A stretch of 64,000 nucleotides of DNA, taken from assembly GCF_018309085.1 (NCBI RefSeq), contig NZ_CP070502.1, positions 806,001-870,000 on the forward strand, written 5' to 3'. Shown here piece by piece: positions 1 through 9,300 of this stretch (positions are counted from its first letter, which is position 1; the number at the start of each line of letters is the position of its first letter). The notes under the pieces are model-generated. The model was not told the DNA's origin. It saw only the letters and a list, made by a program, of their open reading frames with translations, and searched no databases. Made by a program: the position numbers and the translations under genes. The stretch comes from Sporosarcina sp. Marseille-Q4063 (GTDB taxonomy: Bacteria; Bacillota; Bacilli; Bacillales_A; Planococcaceae).

Positions 1-28
1 ACCTTTCCTCCTATTTTCAACCAATAAT

Positions 29-58
29 TTGACCTTCTAATTTCTATATGCTTATACT
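29..58 (+). promoter_or_regulatory. Probable sigma-A promoter of the thi operon
   Basis: A TTGACC box at 29-34 and a TATACT box at 53-58 are separated by 18 bp. They lie about 30 bp upstream of the TPP riboswitch, where the leader transcript should begin. Seen in sequence; activity is inferred. Confidence 0.6.
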
Positions 59-86
59 TAGTTGAATCCAATTACATAATATTCAC

Positions 87-175
87 CACTAGGGGTGCTC
101 GAAAAGAGCTGAGACTGGCGAATGCCTAAACCCTTTCAACTTGAACCAGATAATACTGGCGTAAGGAAGAGGTGC
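87..175 (+). ncRNA. TPP (THI-box) riboswitch
   Basis: The segment carries the conserved thi-box elements in order: GGGGTGC at 92-98, GCTGAGA at 108-114, then ACCCTTT near 130, GAACCAGATAATACTGGCG around 143-161 and a TAAGGAAG end. It is followed by an intrinsic terminator at 229-259 and by tenA with an ABC transporter for thiamine precursors, the usual context. Binding of thiamine pyrophosphate should favour termination and shut the operon off. Confidence 0.95.
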
Positions 176-228
176 TGACGCATAAATTCTACCCGTCTAT
201 TTACGAGGATAAAATTTGACTGTCTACA

Positions 229-259
229 ACCCACTTCTTCTTCAAGGAGTGGGTTTTTT
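229..259 (+). terminator. Riboswitch-controlled intrinsic terminator
   Basis: A 7-bp stem (ACCCACT at 229-235 with AGTGGGT at 248-254) is followed by a T-run at 254-259. It lies between the TPP aptamer and tenA and is the likely expression platform. Confidence 0.85.
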
Positions 260-291
260 GATTGGAAAAATTCTTAGGGAGAGTGTTTTAA

Positions 292-993
292 ATGAAATTC
301 ACTGACCGCTTGCATGAGAAGACATTACCAATTTGGAGACAGAATCATAACCATCCATTTGTGAAAGGTATCGGGGATGGGACTGTTGATCAAGAAAACT
401 TCCGATTTTACATGGTACAGGATTACTTGTATTTGATCGATTACTCCAAAGTATTCGCAATTGGTGCTGTGAAAGCAGACGATGTCGAGACGATGGGGAA
501 ATTTGCGGGACTTCTTGAAGGCACATTGAATACGGAGATGGAACTTCACCGCAAATACGCTGCAAGATTCGGCATTTCGGAAGATGAACTTGAAAACGCG
601 AAGCCTTCCCCAATAGTTCTCGCCTACACACATTACATGCTGCATGTAAGCCAAAAAGGAACGCTCGCAGAAGTTGTCGCCGCCGTTCTACCATGCGCTT
701 GGAGTTATTGGGAAATTGGTAAAGAACTAAATGCAATCCCGGGGGCAGCGGATCACCCGCTATATGGCGACTGGATTCGCATGTATTCTTCTGAAGCATT
801 CGGCGAACTAGCAGGTTGGTGCATCGACTTAATGAATGAAGTTGCGGAAGGAAAACCTGAACATGAGCTACAAAAACTTGAGGAAATCTTTTTAAATACA
901 ACACGTTTTGAATACATGTTCTGGGATATGGCGAATAACAAACAAATGTGGCCGGGCGTTGTAGGTGTTGAAACTGCTGATGTTGGAATTTAA
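292..993 (+). CDS. tenA: Aminopyrimidine aminohydrolase TenA (thiaminase II)
   Basis: TenA hydrolyses the amino group of 4-amino-5-aminomethyl-2-methylpyrimidine, a thiamine breakdown product, giving HMP for thiamine resynthesis. It also has thiaminase activity and is cytoplasmic. The 233-residue length is typical. Cys135 (in LPCAWSYWEIG) matches the position of the family nucleophile, Asp44 lies in the QDYLYL motif, and a C-terminal glutamate (Glu207, in TRFEYMFWDM) fits the catalytic acid. The ATG has a purine-rich AGGGAGAG site upstream. It is the first gene after the TPP riboswitch and overlaps the ATPase gene, so it belongs to the same operon. Confidence 0.95.
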   Translation: MKFTDRLHEKTLPIWRQNHNHPFVKGIGDGTVDQENFRFYMVQDYLYLIDYSKVFAIGAVKADDVETMGKFAGLLEGTLNTEMELHRKYAARFGISEDELENAKPSPIVLAYTHYMLHVSQKGTLAEVVAAVLPCAWSYWEIGKELNAIPGAADHPLYGDWIRMYSSEAFGELAGWCIDLMNEVAEGKPEHELQKLEEIFLNTTRFEYMFWDMANNKQMWPGVVGVETADVGI

Positions 994-1729
994 TAATGTT
1001 ACATTTGGCTATGAAGAAAATAGTAAGATACTGGACGAACTTTCGTTTTCTGTTCGTCCAGGTGAATTTATTTCAATTGTCGGCGTGAGCGGATCTGGAA
1101 AAAGCACGATCTTCCGTCTTGTCACCGGTCTTGATAGTCCATTGGCTGGTGACATTACACTTGAAGGCGATGAAAAGAAAGGCAGACTCGGAAAAGTAGG
1201 TTATATGCCACAACAAGATCTACTACTACCTTGGCGAACGATTTTGGAAAATGCGTATTTACCGCTTGAAATTAGCGGCGTTGATAAACAGACTGCCTAT
1301 AAACAAATAAAACCATTATTAAAAGAGTTCGGTTTAGAAGGTACAGATGATAAATATCCATCCGAATTATCAGGTGGCATGAAACAGCGCGTTGCATTTT
1401 TACGCGCCGTTCTTTCCGGGAATCCGCTTCTCTTACTCGATGAACCCTTTTCCGCACTTGATGCGATTACGAAATTATCGATGCAAGAATGGTTGCTTGA
1501 TCAATGGAAGAAAAGACAGTCAACGATTCTATTTATCACGCATGACGTAGATGAAGCACTATTTCTCTCAGATCGTATTTTTTTATTGAAAAATAAACCT
1601 GTAACCGCTGTCGAGGAAATCTCAATTCCACTACGACAAGAACGAACACGTAAAGATTTGCATCGTCCTGACATGTTGGAATTGAAAGAGCGATTACTTA
1701 GTACGCTGCGGAGCGAGGTTACTTCATGA
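980..1729 (+). CDS. thiZ: Thiamine-precursor ABC transporter ATPase (ThiZ)
   Basis: This is the ATP-binding subunit of a nitrate/taurine/HMP-class importer. The Walker A motif GVSGSGKST, signature LSGGMKQR and Walker B LLLLDEPF are all present. A GTG at 965 extends the frame, but ATG 980 begins exactly at the conserved MLEFNNVTFGY and overlaps the tenA stop by 14 nt, pointing to translational coupling. The stop overlaps the permease start in ATGA. Given the TPP riboswitch, tenA and a ThiY-like binding protein, the substrate is most likely formylaminopyrimidine or a related thiamine pyrimidine. Confidence 0.9.
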   Translation: MLEFNNVTFGYEENSKILDELSFSVRPGEFISIVGVSGSGKSTIFRLVTGLDSPLAGDITLEGDEKKGRLGKVGYMPQQDLLLPWRTILENAYLPLEISGVDKQTAYKQIKPLLKEFGLEGTDDKYPSELSGGMKQRVAFLRAVLSGNPLLLLDEPFSALDAITKLSMQEWLLDQWKKRQSTILFITHDVDEALFLSDRIFLLKNKPVTAVEEISIPLRQERTRKDLHRPDMLELKERLLSTLRSEVTS

Positions 1730-2466
1730 GAAATACAGCATCTTCATTGATAGTGATAGCGTTCTTAGTTCTATGGGAAATAAGCGCAAGGATAATTGAT
1801 AAAGCATTCATTCTCCCGTCTCCATCTCAAATTTTAGTTCGACTTTGGGAATTAAAAGGTGTTCTATTTTTAGTCCATTTGCCGGTGACATTGTTGTCAA
1901 TTGTCATCGGGCTTACGCTTTCGATTATTTTTGGAACAGCAATTGCAGTTTGGATGTCTCTAAATGCTAGTGTTCAACGAGCAATCTATCCGATTTTAAT
2001 CGCATCCCAAATGGTGCCTGTTATTGCGCTAGCACCCATTTTCGTACTTTGGTTTGGCTACACAATCTGGAGCAAAGTCGCCGTCGCTGTATTAATCACA
2101 TTTTTCCCGATTACAGTGAACGCTTTCGACGGATTGTCCTCTGGAAAGAAGGATACTAAGGAATTGTTTTTAACAATGGGTGCTACGAAAAAAGATATAT
2201 TCTTAAAATATTCCGTACCGATTGCACTTCCCCATTTCTTTTCAGGTTTAAAAGTCGCCGTAACGCTAAGCGTCATCGGTGCAGCAATTGGAGAATGGCT
2301 GGGTGCACAAGCTGGGCTCGGTTATTTCAGTCGTCGCATGATGACGCAATTTGACGGAGCAGCAGTCTTTGCACCGATTTTCGTTCTAACCTTTGTTGGG
2401 ATTCTATTATTTGTTTGTGTGACTTATATTGAAAAACGCATGTTAAATTGGAGGACAAAAAGTTGA
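1726..2466 (+). CDS. thiX: Thiamine-precursor ABC transporter permease (ThiX)
   Basis: A 246-residue polytopic membrane protein of the SsuC/TauC/ThiX type, with about six hydrophobic segments. The EAA-type coupling loop is seen around LFLTMGATKKDIFLKYSVPIALP. It starts inside the preceding stop codon (ATGA overlap). Its own end overlaps the TTG start of the binding-protein gene by 4 nt, so all three transporter genes are translationally coupled. The function as the membrane channel for a thiamine pyrimidine follows from its neighbours. Confidence 0.9.
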   Translation: MRNTASSLIVIAFLVLWEISARIIDKAFILPSPSQILVRLWELKGVLFLVHLPVTLLSIVIGLTLSIIFGTAIAVWMSLNASVQRAIYPILIASQMVPVIALAPIFVLWFGYTIWSKVAVAVLITFFPITVNAFDGLSSGKKDTKELFLTMGATKKDIFLKYSVPIALPHFFSGLKVAVTLSVIGAAIGEWLGAQAGLGYFSRRMMTQFDGAAVFAPIFVLTFVGILLFVCVTYIEKRMLNWRTKS

Positions 2467-3440
2467 GAAATATTAAAGTGATTTTAGGAAGCATGATGCT
2501 TTTATTCGTATTAAGTGCTTGTAATAAAGATGAAACAGAAAAAGTAAGCATTATGCTCGATTGGTATCCGAACGCTGTACATAGTTTTCTTTATGTGGCT
2601 GAAGAAAAAGGCTATTTCGAAGACGAAGGAATTGAACTGGATATTCAGTTCCCGGCTAATCCAACAGATCCGATTAATTTAGCCGCCGCTGGGAAAGTGA
2701 CGATGGGCATCACCTATCAACCAGATGTCATCATCGCGAAAACTGAACAGGATATTGCAGTGAAATCGGTGGGCGTACTTGTTCGATCCCCACTCAATCA
2801 CCTTGGCTTTTTAGATGAGAGTGGCATTAATTCTCCGAAAGACCTTGAAGGAAAAACAATTGGTTTCACTGGAATCCCTCTCAATGAAGCAATGGTCGAA
2901 ACGATGATGGAAACGGATGGTGCAGATTTCAATTCTGTTACGATGGTCGATGTCGGATTTGAATTAAGTTCATCAATCGTTTCTGAAAAAGCAGATGCAG
3001 CAATCGGTATGTATATCAATCATGAATTTCCAATGCTGGAGTATGAAGGATACAATCCCGGACACATAGATCCAACTGATTATGGGGTCCCATCGTTTTA
3101 CGAACTCTTAGTCGTAACGAGTGATGATACGTGGACTAAAGAACAAGATAATATCGAAGCATTTTGGCGTGCCGCAAGAAAAGCGTTTGACGACATGGAA
3201 AACGATCCGGATGAAGCACTTTCGATTTTGTTGAAGCACCAGGATAAAGCGAACTTCCCGCTTATTGAAGAAGTTGAGAAAGAGTCTCTATCAATTCTTC
3301 TTCCTAAGATGAAGTCTAATGGTGAATTTGGTGTTCAGGATGAAGAGGTGTGGAAAGTTACTGCGGATTGGATGACGAAAGCAGGTTTGCTCAGCAAGGA
3401 AGCTAATTTGGATGGGATTTTTGTTAATGTGAAAGAGTGA
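2463..3440 (+). CDS. thiY: Thiamine-precursor substrate-binding lipoprotein (ThiY)
   Basis: An extracytoplasmic NMT1/THI5-type binding protein of about 325 residues. The N-terminus has a basic residue, a hydrophobic stretch and the lipobox LSAC, so it should be lipid-anchored outside the membrane. The VSIMLDWYPNAVHSFLYVAEE segment is the family hallmark for pyrimidine binding. The frame can be opened at TTG 2448, but GGAGG at 2450-2454 correctly spaces TTG 2463, which also gives a 4-nt TTGA overlap with the permease stop. It is the last gene of the operon. Confidence 0.9.
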   Translation: MRNIKVILGSMMLLFVLSACNKDETEKVSIMLDWYPNAVHSFLYVAEEKGYFEDEGIELDIQFPANPTDPINLAAAGKVTMGITYQPDVIIAKTEQDIAVKSVGVLVRSPLNHLGFLDESGINSPKDLEGKTIGFTGIPLNEAMVETMMETDGADFNSVTMVDVGFELSSSIVSEKADAAIGMYINHEFPMLEYEGYNPGHIDPTDYGVPSFYELLVVTSDDTWTKEQDNIEAFWRAARKAFDDMENDPDEALSILLKHQDKANFPLIEEVEKESLSILLPKMKSNGEFGVQDEEVWKVTADWMTKAGLLSKEANLDGIFVNVKE

Positions 3441-3513
3441 ATCGATATACCACGACTATTTTGCGTTCGATTTTCAAGATTGCTTCGCTGCAAATAACGT
3501 AGCCTAGATTTTA

Positions 3514-3576
3514 TTCTCGTTGCTCTTAGGCTTACTCTCGTTGCGTGGTGCGTTATTCTTGTAACGGACTTGAAAA
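3514..3576 (+). repeat. 21-bp-period intergenic array A (TTCTCGTTGCG type)
   Basis: Three units begin at 3514, 3535 and 3556, exactly 21 bp apart. The first two carry TTCTCGTTGC and CTCTCGTTGCG, and the third is degenerate (TTCTTGTAAC). The remainder of each unit differs, but units 1 and 2 end in TTA. The array sits between the convergent ends of thiY and the next gene. The same core recurs at 48680 and, on the other strand, at 55149. Confidence 0.75.
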
Positions 3577-3579
3577 CTT

Positions 3580-3620
3580 AATAAAAACTGGCAACCACCG
3601 TATAAAAGTGGTTGCCAGTT
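3580..3620 (-). terminator. Intrinsic terminator of the 3627-4889 gene
   Basis: A perfect 13-bp stem (AACTGGCAACCAC at 3586-3598 with its complement at 3608-3620) is followed on the minus strand by a T-rich tail. It directly follows the minus-strand gene ending at 3627. Confidence 0.9.
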
Positions 3621-3626
3621 CTATAG

Positions 3627-4889
3627 TTAAAAATCGGATAAAGGAACAACTTCCCCGGTTATCGCATTAACGCCTTCCGCGGCATCGAGTAATCCGCAAA
3701 GGATATATTTTTCCGTAACGGAATCGTATACATATGTCGGTGCGAGCGAAATGTATGAAACTAATTTTTCAAATGCATCTTCATGGGAAACGACTGCTTT
3801 TTCTGCAGGTTCGAACGTATCGAAGATCTCGAACACTTCCCCATTATCTACGTAATTGAGTAAGGTCATCGTATCTGGATTGATTAATACGACGAGTTTA
3901 CGATTGAATACAGACATAGCAGTTTCATCCATACTGCAGGTCGCTTTTATAAAATGTTCAAGTCGTTCCAGCGTATCAAGTTTCCACATGCCTGATTCCT
4001 CTGGATACTCTGAACGAAACACATCGCGCACGATATCTTTAGATTTTTCGATTTGATCCGCTGTTACAACTAGCTTTTCTTCAATACCTTTACCTTCAAA
4101 AGCCTCATCAGCAGTAGCTTCCGAAACTAAATCGACATGCCCGCGCGCCAATTCTTCCTTGAGCGGCTCGTTCCATTCGATTATTTCATCCACTTTCACT
4201 TCTTCTCGCTCATGATCCAAGAATGGTATCACGCGGGATCCGCCCAAAGTTACATAGACTTCTTCCATTGCATAAACCGGGACGAATTTCTTTTCGGCTT
4301 CTACAGGAAAGTTGACTAATTGCAGTTGTTTTTTGACAAGTGGTTCGATTTCCTCGAGTGTTAATGTGAACTCCGCCAACTCAATATTTTCGTTAGTTGG
4401 AATCGGATCAAATAAATTATAGGAAGTCAATTTACCATCATTATCAAACTCAACATCAATCATTCCAACTGGCGTTATTTCAACGGCCCGGATATTCGGA
4501 CTGAAATGAAAACCGTTTTCGAGAACTTCTGTCATCACAAAATCGTTGCCATATGTTAATCCTGTTTCTGACTCAAGCCAATATCCGACCTCTTCTTCCG
4601 TTTTTCCTGGAAAATGGATCATCGTTGAAAGAGACTTATCTTCTACAAAAATAACGCTTTCAACAATTTCTTTTTGGATATTATAATCAACAATCGCTGT
4701 TCCAGCAGGATTTAGATCTTCCTCTAACTCTCCGGAAAGCTCATTCGGGAAAAATTCCATATTAAATTTATAATACGCTTCCCCTAAACTAGTTCGTTCT
4801 TTATGTATTGAGTGCGTTTCTAAATTATAGTTATCAAGTCCGAATTTCACTTTAATGTCGTCAGCAATCTTCTGTAAACGCTTGTCCAT
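3627..4889 (-). CDS. Hypothetical 420-residue protein
   Basis: I do not recognise the family. The protein is acidic and soluble-looking, with no signal peptide or membrane segment. It may hold duplicated modules: stretches around residues 60-180 and 290-400 both alternate beta-rich segments with statements such as IVDYNIQKE and VVLINPDTMTLLNYVD, reminiscent of PepSY/YcdB-like folds, but this is only an impression. ATG 4889 has AGGTGAA upstream. It is flanked by its own terminator at 3586-3620 and by another terminator upstream, so it is monocistronic. Confidence 0.75.
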   Translation of the reverse strand: MDKRLQKIADDIKVKFGLDNYNLETHSIHKERTSLGEAYYKFNMEFFPNELSGELEEDLNPAGTAIVDYNIQKEIVESVIFVEDKSLSTMIHFPGKTEEEVGYWLESETGLTYGNDFVMTEVLENGFHFSPNIRAVEITPVGMIDVEFDNDGKLTSYNLFDPIPTNENIELAEFTLTLEEIEPLVKKQLQLVNFPVEAEKKFVPVYAMEEVYVTLGGSRVIPFLDHEREEVKVDEIIEWNEPLKEELARGHVDLVSEATADEAFEGKGIEEKLVVTADQIEKSKDIVRDVFRSEYPEESGMWKLDTLERLEHFIKATCSMDETAMSVFNRKLVVLINPDTMTLLNYVDNGEVFEIFDTFEPAEKAVVSHEDAFEKLVSYISLAPTYVYDSVTEKYILCGLLDAAEGVNAITGEVVPLSDF

Positions 4890-4915
4890 ATATTCACCTT
4901 TTTCAAAAGTAGTAG

Positions 4916-4949
4916 AAAAAAGCTGAGTGCATAGAGCAATCAGCTTTTT
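4916..4949 (-). terminator. Intrinsic terminator after the GIY-YIG gene
   Basis: The arms AAAAAGCTGA and TCAGCTTTTT flank a 13-nt loop, with a T-run on the minus strand. It separates the GIY-YIG gene (ending at 4953) from the next gene downstream. Confidence 0.85.
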
Positions 4950-4952
4950 ATA

Positions 4953-5327
4953 TTATTTATAATACACTTTATCTACATTGTATTTCGCGTATTGCGTGTT
5001 AATAATATATGTTTCTAAAATATCGCGTTCCATCGGCTCTTCCACTAACAGAATCTCTATCTTATTTACTTCATCGCGGTGGTTCTTGAGCGGAGAGACA
5101 TTGTCATTAAAATGCTTGCTCACACGTTGACGAAGTTTACGCGCTTTGCCAACGAAAAGTAATTCATCTTTATTATTATAAAATAAAATGAGACCGCCTT
5201 TATCGCGTGGAATTTCATGAAAATCGATAAAACCATAAACAGGCTTTATCTTCGGTGCATCGGTATTCTCATCTTGTTTTCGTTGAACGATTGTAATATC
5301 GGGATTTGGTACATTGATTGTAATCAA
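4953..5327 (-). CDS. GIY-YIG-type nuclease-domain protein
   Basis: A 124-residue single-domain protein. Residues 44-73 (GGLILFYNNKDELLFVGKA, then KLRQRVSKHF) match the UvrC-like GIY-YIG core. ILFY stands in for the GIY strand, FVGKA for YIG, and the Arg-rich helix follows. A glutamate near residue 105 (DILETYIINTQ, then AKYN) fits the metal-binding acid of the fold. The first strand is degenerate, so whether it cleaves DNA is uncertain. The start is TTG 5327 with a weak ribosome site. No partner gene is obvious. Confidence 0.8.
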   Translation of the reverse strand: MITINVPNPDITIVQRKQDENTDAPKIKPVYGFIDFHEIPRDKGGLILFYNNKDELLFVGKARKLRQRVSKHFNDNVSPLKNHRDEVNKIEILLVEEPMERDILETYIINTQYAKYNVDKVYYK

Positions 5328-5400
5328 TTCACTTTCACGTCCTCTTCTATTCTAGAGCTAAATATTACCACAATACATGATAAAAAGCGAAGGACAGCAA

Positions 5401-6252
5401 TCATTTCGAATCGCTATTAATGAATGTGTTTAACTTGCTTAACAATACATCCGTTTCGGTGTGATTTGTCAAGTTCGACATCATTCCTACGATGACTGGT
5501 TTTCGGTAGTCTTCTTTTGAAAGTTCTTGCTCGATAACATCCAAACTAATTAATAGACTTTCATCCGTCACTTTTCGCTTAACTGATTTAATGTCTTCCA
5601 CAAGCTCTTTAGCTGTTGCCAACCCCTCTTCTTCAGCAACGCAATATCCAATTAATTGTTCACTTTTCAAAAATGGTTTTGATAAACCACTGACAATGGA
5701 ATCCGTTCGTTCAACAATATAATTTCCTAACTCATCATAATCCAACGATTCTTTACTAAAAACAATAATTTCAATATACCCTTTTGTAATTCCACCTAAT
5801 AAAGCGAGGAGATCCGGCATATGCGGACGTATTTCATTACCATATACATCTAACAGAATACGCTCTTGCATTTCATACGTTTTTCGACGTAATTCATTCA
5901 ATAAAACCATCATTTCTTCACTTATCTGGCTAGTTTGTTCTCTCATTTGCATGAGGATGAAATCGGAGTAATGTGCAATCTCTTCAAATTGGACACTCAG
6001 AAATAATTTGAACCTCTCTCTGTCATTGACCGGCGAGTCACCCAGTTCACTCATTCGGTTAATTAGTTTGTCCCCAAAATACTCAAATATAGAAAAAAGA
6101 AGACTATCTTTGGATTTAAATGATAAATAAAATGCTCCTTTTGATATGCCACAAGCATCCGTAATATCTTGAACAGATGTTGCCCCAAAGCCGTTTTCTG
6201 CGAATAGCTCCGAAGCCTTTTCTATAATCATTGTTTTCCTATCTGTCAACAT
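5401..6252 (-). CDS. TetR-family regulator (YerO-like)
   Basis: Residues about 5-55 form the TetR HTH (KASELFAENGFGATSVQDITDACGISKGAFYLSFKSKDSL), followed by a long all-helical ligand-binding region. A TTG at 6264 is in frame, but GGAGG at 6258-6262 is properly spaced for ATG 6252. It is divergent from an RND exporter gene, with an inverted repeat operator between them. This is the arrangement of B. subtilis yerO-yerP (swrC), so it most likely represses the exporter and perhaps itself. At 283 residues it is long for the family. Confidence 0.88.
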   Translation of the reverse strand: MLTDRKTMIIEKASELFAENGFGATSVQDITDACGISKGAFYLSFKSKDSLLFSIFEYFGDKLINRMSELGDSPVNDRERFKLFLSVQFEEIAHYSDFILMQMREQTSQISEEMMVLLNELRRKTYEMQERILLDVYGNEIRPHMPDLLALLGGITKGYIEIIVFSKESLDYDELGNYIVERTDSIVSGLSKPFLKSEQLIGYCVAEEEGLATAKELVEDIKSVKRKVTDESLLISLDVIEQELSKEDYRKPVIVGMMSNLTNHTETDVLLSKLNTFINSDSK

Positions 6253-6277
6253 CAACACCTCCAAAAAAGTATTACAC

Positions 6278-6307
6278 TTGACCCGTGACTGACTGGTCAG
6301 TTATTAT
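6278..6307 (+). promoter_or_regulatory. Probable promoter of the RND exporter gene
   Basis: TTGACC at 6278-6283 and TATTAT at 6302-6307 are 18 bp apart. The TetR-type operator fills the spacer, which would allow direct occlusion of RNA polymerase. Confidence 0.6.
6288..6301. promoter_or_regulatory. TetR-type operator
   Basis: The inverted repeat ACTGAC-TG-GTCAGT has perfect 6-bp arms. It lies between the divergent TetR and exporter genes and inside the exporter promoter spacer. Seen in sequence; assignment to the adjacent regulator is inference. Confidence 0.7.
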
Positions 6308-6366
6308 GATAAAGCATGTGTATCAAATGGTCAAAATTTGGTCAAAAACAATAAATGGGGGTACTT

Positions 6367-9300
6367 ATGAAGTCAATCGTTAATTTCGTCATGAAAAATA
6401 AGTTGGCTGTTTGGATTCTAACATTCATTATAACAGCTGCAGGTCTTTATTCGGGATCAAGAATGAATTTAGAAACAATACCGGATATTACAATTCCGAT
6501 AGTTAGTGTGACAACAGTCTATCCAGGTGCAACGCCTGAACAAGTCGCGAAAGATCTGTCAGAACCACTTGAAAAAGCGGTATCGGGTCTTAGCGGCGTG
6601 TCTTCTGTAAGTTCAACATCTTACCAAAACGCCTCGTCGCTTCAAATCGAATTTGATTATGGAACGGATATGGAGAAAGCGGAGGGCGAAGTTGAAGACG
6701 CTTTGGCCAATGTCACTTTGCCAGATGGCACAATGGATCCTGATATAGGAAGAATTAGCATTAATGCCTTCCCTATTCTAGCAATCAGTGTCTCTGATGA
6801 CGACTCAAATCTAGAAGAGTTAACTAAAAAAGTAACTGATTCATTGGTTCCTAGAATTGAAGCAATTGATGGTGTTTCAAACGCTGCGATTTCAGGTCAG
6901 CAAATCGAAGAAATCAGTTTAACATTTGACCATGAAAAAATGGCTTCGTTAAATTTAGATGAAGAAACGGTCAAGATGATTGTTAAAGGCTCTGACGTAA
7001 CGATGCCTTTAGGGTTATTCCAATTTAGCGATGAAGAGCAATCCGTCGTTGTTGATGGAAATATCACGACTGTTGAAGATTTGAAGAATGTTTTAATTCC
7101 AGTTATGCCTGCTGCAATTCCGGGACAAGACGGAATGGATAGCGGTGGTGAACAAAGTGCAGAACTCCCTACTGTTACATTGGGAGAAATCGCGAAGATT
7201 GAACTTGTCGGAAAAGCTGAATCCATTTCTAGAACGAACGGGAAAGAAGCAATTGCAATTCAAGTTGTAAAATCACAACAAGCGAATACTGTTGAAGTAG
7301 CTAATGCAGTTAAAGAACAAATGGAACAGTTCAAGAAAGAGAATAACGGCGTAGCCATCTCAACGACAATGGATCAAGCAGAACCAATTGAAGATTCTGT
7401 TGAAACGATGTTTAGCAAAGCACTTTTCGGGGCGCTCTTTGCAGTCCTGATCATTATGCTTTTCCTTCGTAACTTTAGATCGACAATTATTTCGATTGTC
7501 TCCATTCCGATGTCATTATTGATCGCAATTATTTTCTTGAATCAGATGGACATCACACTGAATATGATGACGCTCGGGGCAATGACCGTTGCAATCGGAC
7601 GTGTAATCGATGATTCAATCGTTGTTGTCGAAAATATCTATCGAAGAATGAACTTAACGACAGAAAAACTAAAAGGAAAAGCACTTGTACGTGAAGCCAC
7701 ACTGCAAATGTTCAAACCGATTACTTCTTCTACTCTAGTTACAGTAGCTGTTTTCCTTCCTATCGCATTAGTAGGCGGCATGGTCGGCGAACTGTTTATG
7801 CCATTTGCATTGACAATCGTTTTTGCTTTACTTGCTTCATTACTTGTAGCAGTCACGATTGTACCGATGTTGGCACATTCATTATTTAAGAAACAAATTT
7901 ATTCTAATGGCAACAGCCGCAAAGAACAAAAAGGTAAAATGGCTGCCATATATGAAAAAATATTAAACTGGACATTGAATCACAAACTTGTCACATCACT
8001 TATTTCCGTTGCACTTCTAGTAGGAAGTTTGTTCTTAATACCCGTAATCGGCGTCAGTTTCCTACCGGATGAAGAGCAAAAAATGATGTACATTACGTAC
8101 ACGCCAGAACCTGGTGAAACGCTTTCCACGGTAAATGAAGAAGTCGAGAAAGGTGAAAAATATTTACTGAATCTCGATAAAGTCGAAACCGTGCAATTAT
8201 CCGTCGGCGGTGAAAACCCGATGTCGCCTGGTGCATCGAATGGCGCATTGATGTTCGTTACCTTCGATTCGGATACTGAAGAGTTTACAAAAGTTACAGA
8301 AGACACGATTAAGGAACTTGAGGGATTATCCACGAAAGGTGAATGGAAATCTCAAGACTTCGGCATGGGTGGGTCTAGTAATGCAATTAGCTACTATGTT
8401 TATGGTAAGAGCTTAACTGATATTGAACCGGTTATTTTGGATATCGAAAACGTCCTCTCTAGACAAGAAGATTTGAAAGACGTTAAAACAAGCTTGGCAC
8501 GCACATACAAAGAATATACACTCGTTGCAAATCAAGAAATGCTAACACAATTCGGATTAACCACAGCCCAAATAGGCATGGAATTAAACCCGATGAAACA
8601 GCGAGAAGTCTTAACGAAGATCACAAACGGAAACGACTCAATTGATGTGTTCATTGACGTTGAAGAAAAAGAACATAAAACGATTGATGACTTACTAAAA
8701 GAAACAGTTCAGTCCCCTTTCGGCATGGAAGTTCCTATCTCTGAATTCGTTGAAGTCAAAGAAGGAACAAGTTCTGACACAGTTTCACGCCGAAACGGAA
8801 AAGTCTTTGCGAGTGTTACTGCTACATTAACAGCAAAAGACGTTGCCAAAGTATCAGGCGATATTCAAAAAGACATTGACGAACTTTCCGTACCGGAAAA
8901 TGTCGAAATAAATACTGCGGGTGTTACTGAAGATATCGCCGAAGCATTTACACAGCTTGGTCTAGCAATGCTAGCAGCTATCGCGATTGTTTATCTGATT
9001 TTGGTTATTACGTTTGGCGGAGCGCTGGCACCATTTGCAGTCCTATTCTCTCTTCCATTCACAGTAATCGGAGCACTCGTCGGGTTATTAATCGCCGGTG
9101 AAACAATAAGCGTATCTTCCATGATCGGTATTCTGATGCTTATCGGAATCGTCGTAACAAACGCGATTGTCTTAATTGACCGTGTGATTAATATGGAAAA
9201 AGAAGGCCTATCAACAAGAGAGGCGATTTTAGAAGCTGGAACAACAAGACTTCGCCCAATCCTGATGACAGCACTTGCGACAATAGGCGCGCTCATCCCG

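Noticed and set aside
299..904. Long antisense frame opposite tenA
   Set aside because: It is a reading-frame shadow of tenA with no ribosome site and unlikely amino-acid composition.
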